The notes: a model not told the origin generated them from the sequence alone. DNA of 50,213 bases from Dysgonamonadaceae bacterium (GCA_031275735.1 JAISOJ010000023.1:1-50213), one strand, 5' to 3'; counted from the first letter of the stretch, positions 34,661 to 44,432 are shown. Program-made: numbers and translations.

Positions 34661-35617
34661 ATGAAAAAAATTTTGATCACAGGTGCAAGCGGTTTTATCG
34701 GGAGTTTTCTGGTAGAAGAAGCACTGAGCAACAATTATCAGGTTTGGGCGGGAATTCGTTCGACAAGCGACCGGAAATATCTTTGCGACAAACGTATTGC
34801 TTTTATTGACTTGAACTTTTCAGATAAGGAAAAGTTGAAAGATCAAATTCGGAAGCAAATAGTTCAATACGGCCAATGGGATTATATTATTCATAACGCA
34901 GGAGTAACTAAATGCTTGTATTTGAGTGATTTTGAAAAAATTAATTATCTATTTACCCGTAATTTCGTCGAAGCGCTACAAGAAATCGGGGCAGTTCCCG
35001 AAAAGTTTTTGTTAATGAGTAGCCTCAGCGCTTGTTATCCTGAAACTGATTATGGAAGAAGTAAATTAAAGGCGGAACAGTTTCTGAAAACACAAACCGG
35101 TTTTCCTTTTATTATCCTTCGTCCGACAGGAGTATACGGTCCGCGCGATAAAGATTACTATCTCCTACTTAAAACAATCAAAAACGGATGGGATGTGGTT
35201 GCCGGATTCAAAGCCCAAAAACTCACATTCATCTATGTAAAAGATTTGGCAAAAGCTGCTTTCCTTGCTTTGCAAAATCCAGTTGTCCGGAAAACGTACT
35301 CCGTTGCCGACGGCGGTGTATATTCCGGTAAAGAATATACACAGATGGCAAGGGAAATATTGGGAAAAAAAAGAGTAATACGGATACGTATTCCTCTTTT
35401 TATCCTGAAAATTGTATCTATAATGGCTGAAGCGTTTTCTAAATTGAGCCGAAAACCTTCTACGCTTAATCGAGATAAATACAAGATCATGAAACAACGC
35501 GATTGGACTTGCGACGTCGTATCTTTGGAGCAGGACCTGGGTTTCCGAGCAAGTTACAAACTGGCGCAAGGCATTCGCGAAAGCGTCAATTGGTATCGTG
35601 TAAACGGCTGGTTATAA
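34661..35617 (+). CDS. NAD(P)-dependent epimerase/dehydratase family protein
   Basis: This extended short-chain dehydrogenase of 318 residues starts MKKILITGASGFIGS, the NAD(P)-binding GxxGxxG, so the ATG at 34661 is preferred to an in-frame GTG at 34640. The catalytic Tyr-x3-Lys is in TDYGRSKLKAEQ, with Ser in LMSSLSAC; RPTGVYGPRDKDYY and LTFIYVKDLAKAA are typical of nucleotide-sugar epimerases. The exact substrate cannot be read from the sequence. Its 3' end overlaps tsaB by six bases on the opposite strand. Confidence 0.85.
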   Translation: MKKILITGASGFIGSFLVEEALSNNYQVWAGIRSTSDRKYLCDKRIAFIDLNFSDKEKLKDQIRKQIVQYGQWDYIIHNAGVTKCLYLSDFEKINYLFTRNFVEALQEIGAVPEKFLLMSSLSACYPETDYGRSKLKAEQFLKTQTGFPFIILRPTGVYGPRDKDYYLLLKTIKNGWDVVAGFKAQKLTFIYVKDLAKAAFLALQNPVVRKTYSVADGGVYSGKEYTQMAREILGKKRVIRIRIPLFILKIVSIMAEAFSKLSRKPSTLNRDKYKIMKQRDWTCDVVSLEQDLGFRASYKLAQGIRESVNWYRVNGWL

Positions 35618-36313
35618 AGATAAGGTTTTATTCTTAGGTACTGTTGCCTGAAATTCTTTCAAATAAAAGGGTTCGAAATAAGCTACATCTACAAATTCCT
35701 TTCTAAGGAAAGCTTTTTCCGCTAAAGTTGCCATCGCTGTTGCCGAGGGATGTATATTCGCAATAAATATGGCATTCGGAGAATGGATAACGGATTTGCA
35801 TTTGTCCGAACCGTCTCCGAAAAACAAAGTTTTTCCCTGAGAAAGGTACTCCGAGTAAGTATTTTCATCGACAATATCGGCATTGACCTCTCGTACCAGC
35901 TCTAAATTCTGGTTGTAAACAGCGGCATATACTTCCATCCTCCGGGCGTCTATCATTGGACAAAAGTAAAGCGCGTCGGCAGAATAATTGTGCGTAGCAA
36001 GCATCGTTTGGCAGATAATCTTTAGGCTGGAAATAGCTATCAAAGGGATTCCCAATCCATAACAAAGCCCTTTTGCTAAAGAAATTCCTATTCTTAGCCC
36101 TGTATAAGAACCCGGTCCCGCACTCACAGCGACTGCATCGATCGACCATCCGTTTTTTTTAACGTATTCCATCATTTCCGAAGTAAAAATACCCAAATTG
36201 GCAACATGGGAATTACCAACTAAATTAAATCGATCAAAAACAATTTGATCGCCTCGCGAGAGAGCTACAGAGCACGCTCGGGTCGAAGTTTCTATTTGAA
36301 AAATATAGGCCAC
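35612..36313 (-). CDS. tsaB: tRNA threonylcarbamoyladenosine synthesis protein TsaB
   Basis: This 233-residue ASKHA-fold protein acts with TsaD and TsaE to make t6A37 in tRNAs decoding ANN codons. Visible are the N-terminal IETSTRACSVAL, and SAGPGSYTGLRIGISLAKGL, the family hallmark. The C-terminal half is diverged and shorter than the TsaD catalytic domain, as expected for TsaB. It is transcribed away from yicC from a shared intergenic region and converges on the epimerase gene. Confidence 0.93.
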   Translation of the reverse strand: MAYIFQIETSTRACSVALSRGDQIVFDRFNLVGNSHVANLGIFTSEMMEYVKKNGWSIDAVAVSAGPGSYTGLRIGISLAKGLCYGLGIPLIAISSLKIICQTMLATHNYSADALYFCPMIDARRMEVYAAVYNQNLELVREVNADIVDENTYSEYLSQGKTLFFGDGSDKCKSVIHSPNAIFIANIHPSATAMATLAEKAFLRKEFVDVAYFEPFYLKEFQATVPKNKTLSL

Positions 36314-36338
36314 TAGAAAAATAAAAATTTAAAGTTAA

Positions 36339-36377
36339 CAAAGTTACCGTTTTATTAGATAAAAAAAGCTATTTTTG
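36339..36377. promoter_or_regulatory. Divergent -7 boxes of tsaB and yicC
   Basis: On the minus strand TAACTTTG (36346-36339) points to tsaB; on the plus strand TATTTTTG (36370-36377) points to yicC. Both match TAnnTTTG. Leaders would be about 20 bases or less in each direction. The boxes face away from each other with 23 bases between. Confidence 0.6.
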
Positions 36378-36394
36378 CAGAAATAATTTGCATA

Positions 36395-37267
36395 ATGATT
36401 CAATCAATGACAGGTTTTGGGAAAGTGATTGCCGAACTTCCCTGTAAAAAAATTAGCATAGAAATAAAATCCCTCAATAGTAAACAGATGGATATAAATA
36501 CGAGAATTCCGAATATTTACCGAGAAAAAGAATTGGAAATCCGGAATATTTTATCGCAAGCGGTTGAACGAGGAAAAGTTGATTTTTATCTGACTATTGA
36601 GTATGCAGGCGCTGCAAATCCTTCGCGAATTAATCAAGCAGTTATTGAAAGTTATTATGAACAAATCAAAGAGATAGCTGTTAATTTAAATATTACAATC
36701 CCTTCCGATTGGTTTTCCGTCTTGTTGCGCTTACCCGAAACAATAAAAACCGACGTATCCGAATGGGATGAAAACGAATGGAAAGTTGTAAAAGAGGCGA
36801 TATTCCAAGCATTGAAAGCGTTCAATGAATTTAGGGAACAAGAAGGCCTTATGCTTGAAAAAATATTTGCAAGCAAAATCAATATTATTAGAGTTCTTTT
36901 AACAGAAATTGAAAAATATGAACAGGAACGGATTCTTCATATTAAAACAAAAATACAAGAGGCAATTAAAAAATTGGAAATAAACAATTACGACGAAAAC
37001 CGTTTCGAACAGGAAATGATTTATTACATTGAAAAACTAGATATCAACGAAGAAAAAACGAGGCTTGACAATCACTTGCAATACTTTATCGAAACAATGG
37101 ATAAAGAAAAAAAGCAAGGAAGAAAATTGGGTTTCATTGTCCAGGAAATTGGTCGCGAAATAAATACGCTTGGATCAAAATCTTATCAGGCGGAAATGCA
37201 AAAAGTAGTAGTCCAAATGAAAGACGAACTCGAGCAAATTAAAGAACAAATACTAAATGTTTTATAG
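36395..37267 (+). CDS. YicC-family protein
   Basis: This 290-residue protein has both YicC halves: the N-terminal domain (MIQSMTGFGK, IEIKSLNSKQMDINTRIP, VERGKVDFYLTIEY) and the C-terminal DUF1732 domain (EEKTRLDNHLQYFIETM ... GRKLGFIVQEIGREINTLGSKS). Some members have been described as endoribonucleases acting on stem-loops. It lies six bases ahead of gmk; the yicC-gmk order is conserved in many bacteria and probably reflects one transcript, with nadD next. Confidence 0.92.
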   Translation: MIQSMTGFGKVIAELPCKKISIEIKSLNSKQMDINTRIPNIYREKELEIRNILSQAVERGKVDFYLTIEYAGAANPSRINQAVIESYYEQIKEIAVNLNITIPSDWFSVLLRLPETIKTDVSEWDENEWKVVKEAIFQALKAFNEFREQEGLMLEKIFASKINIIRVLLTEIEKYEQERILHIKTKIQEAIKKLEINNYDENRFEQEMIYYIEKLDINEEKTRLDNHLQYFIETMDKEKKQGRKLGFIVQEIGREINTLGSKSYQAEMQKVVVQMKDELEQIKEQILNVL

Positions 37268-37273
37268 AATACT

Positions 37274-37843
37274 GTGAGAGGAAAATTAATCATACTTTCT
37301 GCACCTTCAGGGTCGGGTAAATCAACCATTATTAATCATATATTGGCTGAAGGATTCCCTTTGGAATTTTCTGTCTCCGCAACAAGTCGACCGCCCCGTG
37401 GTAATGAAAAACAAGGGGTTGAATATTATTTCCTCCACCCGGAAGAATTCAAAGAAAGGATAAAAAAAGGACATTTTATCGAATATGAAGAAGTTTATCC
37501 CGACCGTTTTTACGGTACTTTGAAATCGGAAATAGAAGAAAAATTGGAAAAAGGGAAAAATATAATTCTGGATGTGGATGTAGCAGGAGGATTAAACCTC
37601 AAAAAGCAATACGACCATGACGCCCTTTTGATTTTTATTCAACCGCCTTCCATCGAAGAATTGCAGGCTCGGCTCGAAAAGCGGGGCGTCGATTCTCCGG
37701 AAGTAATTAAAGATCGGATATCAAAAGCCGCTTACGAACTTAGTTTAGCTGCTTCGTACGATCAAGTGATTATTAATGACGATTTAGAAAAAGCAAAAAA
37801 CGAAACAATACACACTATAACTAAATTTTTAAAAATATTATGA
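37274..37843 (+). CDS. gmk: Guanylate kinase
   Basis: This enzyme phosphorylates GMP to GDP with ATP. The 189 residues carry the P-loop SAPSGSGKST (residues 9-18), the GMP-binding SATSRPPRGNEKQGVEYYFL, and the lid region. The start is a GTG, since no ATG lies between the yicC stop and the P-loop. Its last four bases overlap the nadD start (ATGA). Confidence 0.96.
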   Translation: MRGKLIILSAPSGSGKSTIINHILAEGFPLEFSVSATSRPPRGNEKQGVEYYFLHPEEFKERIKKGHFIEYEEVYPDRFYGTLKSEIEEKLEKGKNIILDVDVAGGLNLKKQYDHDALLIFIQPPSIEELQARLEKRGVDSPEVIKDRISKAAYELSLAASYDQVIINDDLEKAKNETIHTITKFLKIL

Positions 37844-38430
37844 AAATAGGTATTTTTCCCGGATCTTTTAATCCGGTACACATTGGCCATTTAGCTATTG
37901 CCAATTACATTGTAGAATACGAAGAGTATGACGAAGTTTGGTTCCTTATCACGCCGCAAAATCCTTTAAAGAAAAAAGCGGACTTGTTGGATCAACACTT
38001 CCGAATGGCTTTATTGGAAAAAACCATTCAAGGTTATGAAAAATTTAAAATCAATACGCTTGAATGGGAAATACCACAGCCTACTTATACGATCAATACG
38101 CTTCAAAAATTGCGGATGCTATATCCTCAGGACGAATTTGTGTTAATTATTGGATCCGACAATTGGGATACTTTTCACCGTTGGAAAGACTATCAATTAA
38201 TACTGAAAAACTTCAAAATACTTATTTATCCACGCAGAGGATCAGACAGGATATATTTTAATCATTCGAACGTAACTTTGTGCAAAAACGCACCTAAAAT
38301 CGAAGCATCTTCTTCTTTTGTCAGGAAAGCCATTGAACAAGGAAAAGACGTCCGCTTTTTTTTGCCTTCGGGTATTTACAATGATGTTGTTGAATGTGGA
38401 TTTTTTAAACGTGAAGCTGTAGACGAGTAG
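37840..38430 (+). CDS. nadD: Nicotinate-nucleotide adenylyltransferase
   Basis: This enzyme makes deamido-NAD from nicotinate mononucleotide and ATP. GIFPGSFNPVHIGH (HxGH at 14-17) is the nucleotidyltransferase motif, WFLITPQNPLKK the substrate loop, and IIGSDNWDTFHRWKDY and ASSSFVRKAI further family motifs. The 196 residues are standard. It is last in the yicC-gmk-nadD run, with ATGA coupling to gmk. Confidence 0.95.
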   Translation: MKIGIFPGSFNPVHIGHLAIANYIVEYEEYDEVWFLITPQNPLKKKADLLDQHFRMALLEKTIQGYEKFKINTLEWEIPQPTYTINTLQKLRMLYPQDEFVLIIGSDNWDTFHRWKDYQLILKNFKILIYPRRGSDRIYFNHSNVTLCKNAPKIEASSSFVRKAIEQGKDVRFFLPSGIYNDVVECGFFKREAVDE

Positions 38431-38533
38431 ATATACTTGTTACACCCTTTAGCCTTGGCGCCTTTGTTTTTTGTGAATATAAGAAAGAACAATAAGTCGA
38501 GACTATTTTATTCTGGCTTAAATACGGAAAAAT

Positions 38534-38558
38534 TTCCCCGTTGGGGAATGTTTATTGA
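38534..38558 (+). terminator. Weak terminator candidate after nadD
   Basis: TTCCCC and GGGGAA form a 6-bp stem with a 3-base loop, followed a little later by a T-rich run (TTTATTGATTTTTTTG). It lies about 100 bases after nadD. The rest of the 299-base gap up to lysS shows only AT-rich sequence and the lysS -7 box. Confidence 0.35.
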
Positions 38559-38692
38559 TTTTTTTGTTAAAGTATCAATAAGTTTTCCATCCTTTATTGT
38601 TAATTGAAAAACTAAAAACATTTATTGTCAAAGTATTAATTTTTTAATGATGTCAAAGAAGCACAATATTTTAATATTTACTAATAAAGTAG

Positions 38693-38700
38693 TACCTTTG
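38693..38700 (+). promoter_or_regulatory. -7 box (TACCTTTG) of lysS
   Basis: TACCTTTG lies 29 bases ahead of the lysS ATG. The -33 position reads TTA rather than TTG at 19 bases. Confidence 0.6.
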
Positions 38701-38729
38701 CAATTCAATTCCTCAAAATTTAAAGATAG

Positions 38730-40238
38730 ATGTTTACACTCGAATTAAGCGAACAAGAAATATTTCGCCGTAAAAGCTTGGAAGAACTGCGCAATCTGGG
38801 AATAGAACCTTATCCGGCTCAAGAATACATTGTTACAGCATACGCAAAGGAAATAAAAGAAACATTTAAAGACAATGCTCCCCGGAACGAAGTTTCTATT
38901 GCCGGACGTATTATGAGTCGCCGTATTATGGGAAAAGCTTCTTTTGCCGAATTACAAGATTCTACAGGAAGAATCCAACTATACATCAGCCGCGATGACC
39001 TCTGCCCCGGCGAAAACAAAGATTTATATACTACTGTTTTCAAAAAACTCCTCGACATCGGCGATCACCTAGGAATTAAAGGTTATGTTTTTCGTACCCA
39101 GATGGGTGAAATATCGGTTCATGTAGAAGAAATGACTGTCCTATCCAAATCATTGCGCCCACTACCTATCGTAAAATACAAGGAAGGCGTAGCTTACGAT
39201 GAATTCAAAGATCCGGAATTGCGTTATAGACAGCGATACGTTGATTTGATAGTCAATGAAGGAATCAAGGATATTTTTATTAAAAGGACGCAAATTTTCA
39301 ATTCCATGCGCAATTTTTTCAATCAGCGTGGTTACATTGAAGTGGATACACCTATATTGCAGAGTATTCCGGGAGGAGCTTCTGCCCGTCCTTTCATCAC
39401 CCATCACAACGCGCTTGATATTCCTCTTTACCTTCGCATTGCCAATGAATTATATCTAAAACGGTTGATTGTAGGAGGATTTGAAGGCATTTACGAATTT
39501 TCGCGCAACTTCCGCAACGAAGGAATGGACCGCACGCATAATCCGGAATTTACCGTTATGGAAATCTATGTATCCTATAAAGACTACCATTGGATGATGA
39601 ATTTTACCGAACAAATGCTGGAAGAAATTTGTTTAGATGTCTTGGGTACAACAGAGATGAAAGTGGGCGATACCGTTATTAACTTCAAAGCGCCTTATCG
39701 CAGAATTACAATGATTGATGCAATTAAAGAAAATACAGGTATTGATATCTCAGGAATGGACGAAGAAGCTTTGCGTAAAGTATGTAACCAACTACATATT
39801 GAACACGACAAAACAATGGGTAAAGGAAAACTAATCGATGAAATTTTCGGCGAAAAATGCGAAGGCAAATATATCCAACCGACCTTCATTACCGATTACC
39901 CAAAAGAAATGTCGCCGCTCTGTAAACGTCACCGCAATAATCCGGAATTGACCGAACGCTTCGAATTAATGGTTAACGGGAAAGAATTAGCTAACGCTTA
40001 TTCCGAATTGAACGATCCGATCGACCAACGCGAACGCTTCGAGGAACAATTACGTCTTTCGGAAAAGGGTGACGACGAAGCAATGTTTATCGACCAAGAT
40101 TTCCTCCGGGCGCTGGAATACGGAATGCCTCCCACATCCGGGATGGGAATTGGAATGGACCGTTTAGTCATGCTATTAACCGGACAACCTTCCATACAGG
40201 AAGTGTTATTTTTCCCACAAATGCGACCGCGATTATGA
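38730..40238 (+). CDS. lysS: Lysine--tRNA ligase (class II)
   Basis: This enzyme charges tRNA-Lys. The 502 residues contain the N-terminal OB-fold anticodon domain ([25 protein letters not shown]) and class II motifs: motif 2 [20 protein letters not shown] and motif 3 [15 protein letters not shown]. It lacks the C-terminal extension present in some Bacteroides enzymes. Its stop overlaps the gpsA start (ATGA), so the two are coupled. Confidence 0.97.
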   Translation: MFTLELSEQEIFRRKSLEELRNLGIEPYPAQEYIVTAYAKEIKETFKDNAPRNEVSIAGRIMSRRIMGKASFAELQDSTGRIQLYISRDDLCPGENKDLYTTVFKKLLDIGDHLGIKGYVFRTQMGEISVHVEEMTVLSKSLRPLPIVKYKEGVAYDEFKDPELRYRQRYVDLIVNEGIKDIFIKRTQIFNSMRNFFNQRGYIEVDTPILQSIPGGASARPFITHHNALDIPLYLRIANELYLKRLIVGGFEGIYEFSRNFRNEGMDRTHNPEFTVMEIYVSYKDYHWMMNFTEQMLEEICLDVLGTTEMKVGDTVINFKAPYRRITMIDAIKENTGIDISGMDEEALRKVCNQLHIEHDKTMGKGKLIDEIFGEKCEGKYIQPTFITDYPKEMSPLCKRHRNNPELTERFELMVNGKELANAYSELNDPIDQRERFEEQLRLSEKGDDEAMFIDQDFLRALEYGMPPTSGMGIGMDRLVMLLTGQPSIQEVLFFPQMRPRL

Positions 40239-41230
40239 ATATTCCAAGAAAAGTAGGTATTATGGGTGGCGGAAGCTGGGCTACCGCCATTGCGAAAATT
40301 ATTTCCATGACGCAAACTAATTTTAGTTGGTACATGCGCCGATCCGAACAAATCGAAGAGATGAAAAATTTCGGGCATAACCCCTACTACTTAACAAGTG
40401 TTAAATTCAATGTCGAAAATATTCGGTTTTACAATAACATCAATGAGATTGTAGAAAATTGCGATATCTTGATTTTTGCAACGCCTTCCCCTTTCCTGAA
40501 ACAACATCTTCAAAAATTGACAATTCCTTTGAAAAACAAGACTATTGTTTCCGCAATTAAAGGGATAGTCCCGGATGAAAATATGTTGGTATCAGATTAT
40601 TTCATCAAGTTTTACGGACTTTCGAGTGATAGTATTGCCGTATTGGGTGGCCCCTGTCATGCCGAAGAAGTGGCATTGGAAAGACTCTCTTATCTGACAG
40701 TGGCTTGTTCCGATCCGGAACAAGGGCAAGCCTTGTCCGCTATGTTCAATACGCATTTTATCAAAACGGCGGTCAGTAAAGATGTGACCGGTATTGAATA
40801 TGCTTCCGTTTTGAAAAATGTTTACGCCATTGTTTCGGGTATTTGCCACGGCTTGAAATACGGCGACAATTTCCAAGCCATTTTCATGTCCAATTCCATC
40901 GTGGAGATGGAACGCTTTATTAACGCTGTCACTCCGTTGGAACGTAATATTTGCGATTCGGTTTATTTAGGCGACTTGTTAGTGACGGCTTATTCCCGTT
41001 TCAGTCGTAATCGTATTTTTGGAACAATGATCGGGAAGGGTTATTCTGTAAAAACAGCTCAATTGGAAATGGAAATGATCGCCGAAGGTTATTTCGGCAC
41101 CAAGTGCATTAAAGAAATCAATGATCTGTATAGAGTGGAAATGCCTATTTTAGACACAGTGTACTCAATACTGTACGAAAGGATATCGGCTGTGCCTGCT
41201 ATCCGTAAATTGACAGATACTTTCAAATAA
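40235..41230 (+). CDS. gpsA: NAD(P)H-dependent glycerol-3-phosphate dehydrogenase
   Basis: This enzyme reduces dihydroxyacetone phosphate to sn-glycerol-3-phosphate for phospholipid synthesis. The 331 residues have the Rossmann motif [14 protein letters not shown], then [32 protein letters not shown] and the catalytic Lys region [22 protein letters not shown]. The order lysS-gpsA-pgi is typical for Bacteroidales. It is translationally coupled to lysS, and pgi follows after 13 bases. Confidence 0.95.
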   Translation: MNIPRKVGIMGGGSWATAIAKIISMTQTNFSWYMRRSEQIEEMKNFGHNPYYLTSVKFNVENIRFYNNINEIVENCDILIFATPSPFLKQHLQKLTIPLKNKTIVSAIKGIVPDENMLVSDYFIKFYGLSSDSIAVLGGPCHAEEVALERLSYLTVACSDPEQGQALSAMFNTHFIKTAVSKDVTGIEYASVLKNVYAIVSGICHGLKYGDNFQAIFMSNSIVEMERFINAVTPLERNICDSVYLGDLLVTAYSRFSRNRIFGTMIGKGYSVKTAQLEMEMIAEGYFGTKCIKEINDLYRVEMPILDTVYSILYERISAVPAIRKLTDTFK

Positions 41231-41243
41231 AGCAACTTTTAAT

Positions 41244-42575
41244 ATGAAACAGATTGTATTAGACATTAACAAGGCATTAGGCGCAATTACTCGTGAACAA
41301 GTATATGCGCAAGATTCCAAAGCGGAAGCGGCTAACAAGACATTAGAAAACGGAACCGGAAAAGGAAACGATTTCTTGGGGTGGCTGCATCTTCCTTCTT
41401 CTATCTCCGAAACGGAAATTGCCGATATACAGGCAACTGCCGACATTTTTCGCGCTAATTGCGAAGTTGTAGTAGTTGTGGGTATCGGAGGCAGTTATTT
41501 GGGTTCAAAAGCGGTTATTGAAGCGCTATCCGGTCCTTTTGATTATTTGGAAAATAAAAAACCGGTCATTGTATATGCCGGTCACAACATCGAAGAAGAT
41601 TATTTATACGAATTATCCAACTACTTAAAAAGTAAATCGTTTGGTATTATTAATATTTCCAAATCGGGAACAACTACCGAACCGGCCTTGGCTTTCCGTA
41701 TTCTGAAAAAACAATTGGAAGATTCGGTTGGAAAAGAAATAGCCAGGGAAAGAATTGTGGCAATTACTGATAAAGCGCGAGGCGCTTTACGGACGTTGGC
41801 AACCAAAGAAGAGTACAAGACTTACGTCATTCCCGACAACGTAGGCGGTCGATTTTCTGTCCTGACCCCCGTTGGTTTACTACCTGTCGCTGTGGCGGGT
41901 ATTGATATTAAACAATTGATTGAAGGAGCGGTAGCTATGGAAACGATCACAGGAGCCCATATGCCTTTCTCGAATAATATTGCCGCTATTTATGCGGCTG
42001 CGCGGAACGAACTGTACAAAAACGGCAAAAAAATAGAGATTCTGGTTAATTTTAACTCGAAACTGCATTATGTTTCCGAATGGTGGAAACAACTTTACGG
42101 CGAAAGCGAAGGTAAAGAAAATAAAGGTATATTCACTGCCGCTGTGGATTTTACAACCGACCTGCATTCCATGGGGCAATGGATTCAGGAGGGAGAACGC
42201 AGCATTTTCGAAACAGTGATTTCTATTGCTCAGCCTCAATACCAGGTAGAAATTCCTTCGGACGAACAAGACTTGGACGGATTGAATTTTCTGGTGGGAA
42301 AAAGAGTAGATGATGTAAACAAAATGGCGGAATTAGGTACGCAACTGGCTCATGTAGACGGAGGCGTTCCCAATATCAAAATCACGCTTCCCCAATTAAA
42401 TGCTTACTACCTGGGACAATTGCTCTATTTCTTTGAAAAAGCCTGTGGAATAAGTGGTTATTTGTTAGGAGTCAATCCATTCGACCAGCCCGGGGTGGAA
42501 GCCTATAAAAGAAATATGTTCGCCTTGCTGGATAAGCCCGGCTACGAAGAAGAAAGCAAAAGAATCCAAAGCTAA
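41244..42575 (+). CDS. pgi: Glucose-6-phosphate isomerase
   Basis: This glycolytic enzyme interconverts glucose-6-phosphate and fructose-6-phosphate. The 443 residues belong to the shorter bacterial type. [50 protein letters not shown] and the C-terminal [12 protein letters not shown] are sugar-isomerase motifs with the catalytic Glu and Lys. It ends the lysS-gpsA-pgi operon before a purine-rich terminator-like inverted repeat. Confidence 0.97.
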   Translation: MKQIVLDINKALGAITREQVYAQDSKAEAANKTLENGTGKGNDFLGWLHLPSSISETEIADIQATADIFRANCEVVVVVGIGGSYLGSKAVIEALSGPFDYLENKKPVIVYAGHNIEEDYLYELSNYLKSKSFGIINISKSGTTTEPALAFRILKKQLEDSVGKEIARERIVAITDKARGALRTLATKEEYKTYVIPDNVGGRFSVLTPVGLLPVAVAGIDIKQLIEGAVAMETITGAHMPFSNNIAAIYAAARNELYKNGKKIEILVNFNSKLHYVSEWWKQLYGESEGKENKGIFTAAVDFTTDLHSMGQWIQEGERSIFETVISIAQPQYQVEIPSDEQDLDGLNFLVGKRVDDVNKMAELGTQLAHVDGGVPNIKITLPQLNAYYLGQLLYFFEKACGISGYLLGVNPFDQPGVEAYKRNMFALLDKPGYEEESKRIQS

Positions 42576-42579
42576 AGAG

Positions 42580-42638
42580 GGAGAAAAGAAGGAAGAAATA
42601 TCGATCTTCGAGTTCTTTCTTTCTTCCTCCTTTTCTCC
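42580..42638 (+). terminator. Long purine/pyrimidine inverted repeat after pgi
   Basis: GGAGAAAAGAAGGAAGAAA (42580-42598) pairs with TTTCTTCCTCCTTTTCTCC (42620-42638) with one mismatch around a 21-base loop. It begins five bases past the pgi stop and ends just before the HAD gene. It probably stops transcription, although it has no classic T run. Confidence 0.55.
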
Positions 42639-42654
42639 TTTCCTCCTAAAATAA

Positions 42655-43332
42655 ATGATTAAAGCGATATTATTTGATATGGACGGCGTCCTTTACGACT
42701 CCATGCGGAGCCATGTGCAGGCTTGGCAAGAAACGATGTCGGCGGTCGGAGTCGAGTCTTCTTTGGAAGATTTTTATCTGTTTGAAGGACGCACCGGCCA
42801 CTCTACCATTGATATTCTTTTCCAACGTGCGTTTGGGAAAGACGCGACTTTAGAAGAGAAAAAAAACATTTACGCCCGGAAAGCCCAGCGCTTTGTTGAG
42901 TTAGAACAGGCCGAATCTACGCCGATGCCGGGTAGTTTGGAAGTATTGAAAAAAACAAAAGCATTGGGTTTACAACGAATTATCGTTACCGGTTCGGGAC
43001 AGCATTTTTTATTTGAGAAATTACACAAAGATTTTCCCGGTTATTTCGATAAGAGCAAGATAGTAACTGCTTACGACGTCAATAATGGCAAACCGCATCC
43101 TGAACCTTATTTGAAAGGTTTGGAAAAAGGAAACCTTTTCCCCAATGAAGCTATCGTGATTGAAAATGCTCCTTTAGGCATTAAAGCCGCTCGAACGGCA
43201 GGAATTTTTACGGTTGCCGTTAATACCGGTCCTTTGCTCGATGCTGTTTTATGGGATGCCGGAGCTAATGTTTTATTTCCATCTATGCCGGTTTTAGCGG
43301 AAAATATCGAAAAATTAATAAATCAACCGTAA
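42655..43332 (+). CDS. HAD-family phosphatase (beta-phosphoglucomutase-like)
   Basis: This 225-residue cytosolic haloacid dehalogenase-fold phosphatase has motif I FDMDGVLYDS (Asp8 and Asp10), motif II IIVTGSGQ, motif III Lys in NNGKPHPEPYL, and motif IV VIENAPLGIKAARTAG. The helical cap lies at about 17-85. Substrates of such enzymes are usually small phosphorylated sugars or nucleotides; none can be specified. Its 3' end overlaps the convergent winged-helix gene by 18 bases. Confidence 0.88.
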   Translation: MIKAILFDMDGVLYDSMRSHVQAWQETMSAVGVESSLEDFYLFEGRTGHSTIDILFQRAFGKDATLEEKKNIYARKAQRFVELEQAESTPMPGSLEVLKKTKALGLQRIIVTGSGQHFLFEKLHKDFPGYFDKSKIVTAYDVNNGKPHPEPYLKGLEKGNLFPNEAIVIENAPLGIKAARTAGIFTVAVNTGPLLDAVLWDAGANVLFPSMPVLAENIEKLINQP

Positions 43333-43815
43333 TCCTTCACTCCGGTAATTAACAATAGATATGGAAGGGTCTAAGCTAAGGTATTTTCTTAATTTGGAAA
43401 TCAAAACATCTAAACTTCTTGATTTGTAATAAGAAATTTCTCCCCAATAATGGTATAGCAGGAAATTCCGCGTAACAATATGATTCGCATTTTCAATTAA
43501 TTCCGCAAGAATTTTAGTTTCCTTGCATGATAAATGGAAAAGTTTTTGATTTTTCCATTGAAGCGTTCTGAAATTTACATCTAAAACAAATTCACCGAAA
43601 AATACCTGATTTTTCACAGGAGAAATCTTCTTGTGGCGTCGTTCTTTTTCTCCTGTAATGATAAATGTATGTGAATCGTCCCAATGTACAGCATAATTTT
43701 CGACAAGTTTTTTTTCAACTCGAATCCGATATCTACCCGTTTCTTCCAAAATTTTCTTTATATTTTCAGCAAGAGTATAGTTTTTCGAATAAATTAAAAG
43801 ATGAAGATTCTTCAC
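43315..43815 (-). CDS. Orphan winged-helix regulator with shortened N-terminal domain
   Basis: This 166-residue protein has an OmpR/PhoB-type winged helix at about 70-166 (HLSCKETKILAELIENANHIVTRNFLLYHYWG ... YYKSRSLDVLISKLRKYLSLDP ... YRSEGLRLIY), close to the DNA-binding half of Bacteroidetes RprY-like regulators. In place of a full receiver of about 120 residues there are only some 65, beginning like a receiver (HLLIYSKNYTLAENIKKILEETG) but with no acidic pocket or phospho-acceptor Asp. No histidine kinase is adjacent. It probably binds DNA without phosphorylation. Confidence 0.8.
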   Translation of the reverse strand: MKNLHLLIYSKNYTLAENIKKILEETGRYRIRVEKKLVENYAVHWDDSHTFIITGEKERRHKKISPVKNQVFFGEFVLDVNFRTLQWKNQKLFHLSCKETKILAELIENANHIVTRNFLLYHYWGEISYYKSRSLDVLISKLRKYLSLDPSISIVNYRSEGLRLIY

Positions 43816-43863
43816 AGTTTTAAGATTTGTTTTGTTACAGAAAGTTTATTCATTAATTTGATG

Positions 43864-43894
43864 CAAATTTACAGAGAAAATTTAAAATTTACAA
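43864..43894 (-). promoter_or_regulatory. Promoter of the winged-helix regulator (TTG-N20-TAAATTTG)
   Basis: On the minus strand TTG (43894-43892) is followed after 20 bases by TAAATTTG (43871-43864), a near-consensus Bacteroidetes promoter 48 bases ahead of the regulator's ATG. Confidence 0.65.
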
Positions 43895-43898
43895 GTAC

Positions 43899-44066
43899 AT
43901 GGAAATAAAAATCGCGATCGGCCTTTGTCTTCTTTGCCGCACCATATTCGAAATACAGTTGTTATCCTTACCTTTGTTAACTAAATTCTTCACGGATTTC
44001 CAGTATTTTTTCTTTTCTACATTTATATATCTATTGATTTTCAGCGAATTTCTAAAAGAAATGTAA
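43899..44066 (+). CDS. Possible 55-residue hydrophobic peptide
   Basis: A frame starting MEIKIAIGLCLLCRTIF and running through two hydrophobic segments to ...FSEFLKEM begins next to the regulator's promoter on the opposite strand. No promoter or ribosome site is clear. The sequence is AT-rich and the frame could be chance. From 44067 to 44226 nothing further is recognisable. Confidence 0.2.
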   Translation: MEIKIAIGLCLLCRTIFEIQLLSLPLLTKFFTDFQYFFFSTFIYLLIFSEFLKEM

Positions 44067-44226
44067 CAATAAAATTAGCGTTTATAACAATTAATAAACC
44101 CAACATTTTAATTTAACATAAATTTCAGATAAAATTAACATATTTATTCGAAAAAATATATTTACTTTGCTTAATCAATATGTATTTTTCCTAACCTAAA
44201 AAAGCCGAAACTTAGCTACAACCAAA

Positions 44227-44266
44227 AAAGGTATATAGAAATAATGATCTATATACCTTTCTTTTT
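44227..44266 (+). terminator. Intrinsic terminator hairpin
   Basis: AAAGGTATATAGA pairs perfectly over 13 bases with TCTATATACCTTT around an 8-base loop, followed by CTTTTT. No recognisable gene ends just upstream. The intron-like sequence starts at the next base, 44267. Confidence 0.8.
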
Positions 44267-44430
44267 GTGCGCCGTGCACGGCAATTAACTTGGTGGAGCA
44301 AGTCCACATATAGGCGGTAGTAACCAACCATTGGCTCAAGGCAAGGGTGTCTATCGCGAGGAGGAATCCGGTTGAATTTATTCTTCGCTTTGCACTCTGG
44401 GGTGCAATACGGATACTTATACGAAGTAAA
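44267..44430 (+). ncRNA. Group IIC-like intron fragment (domain I region)
   Basis: The segment begins GTGCGCC, a group II intron 5' end. It then shows a TGGTGGA/TCCACA hairpin, GGCGGTAGTAACC, and GGCAAGGGTGTCTATCGCGAG followed by GGAATCCG, which parallel domain I of bacterial group IIC introns (GGCAAGGGTGTCC...GGAATCTGAAGG). The usual GAAGGAAGC continuation is missing. After it a nested hairpin (CTTCG, TTGCAC/GGTGCAA, CGAAG at about 44384-44426) follows. No reverse transcriptase and no recognisable domain V are present. It lies immediately after a terminator hairpin, the known insertion preference of group IIC introns. It is either a truncated intron or a reduced intron-derived RNA. Confidence 0.7.
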
Positions 44431-44432
44431 AT

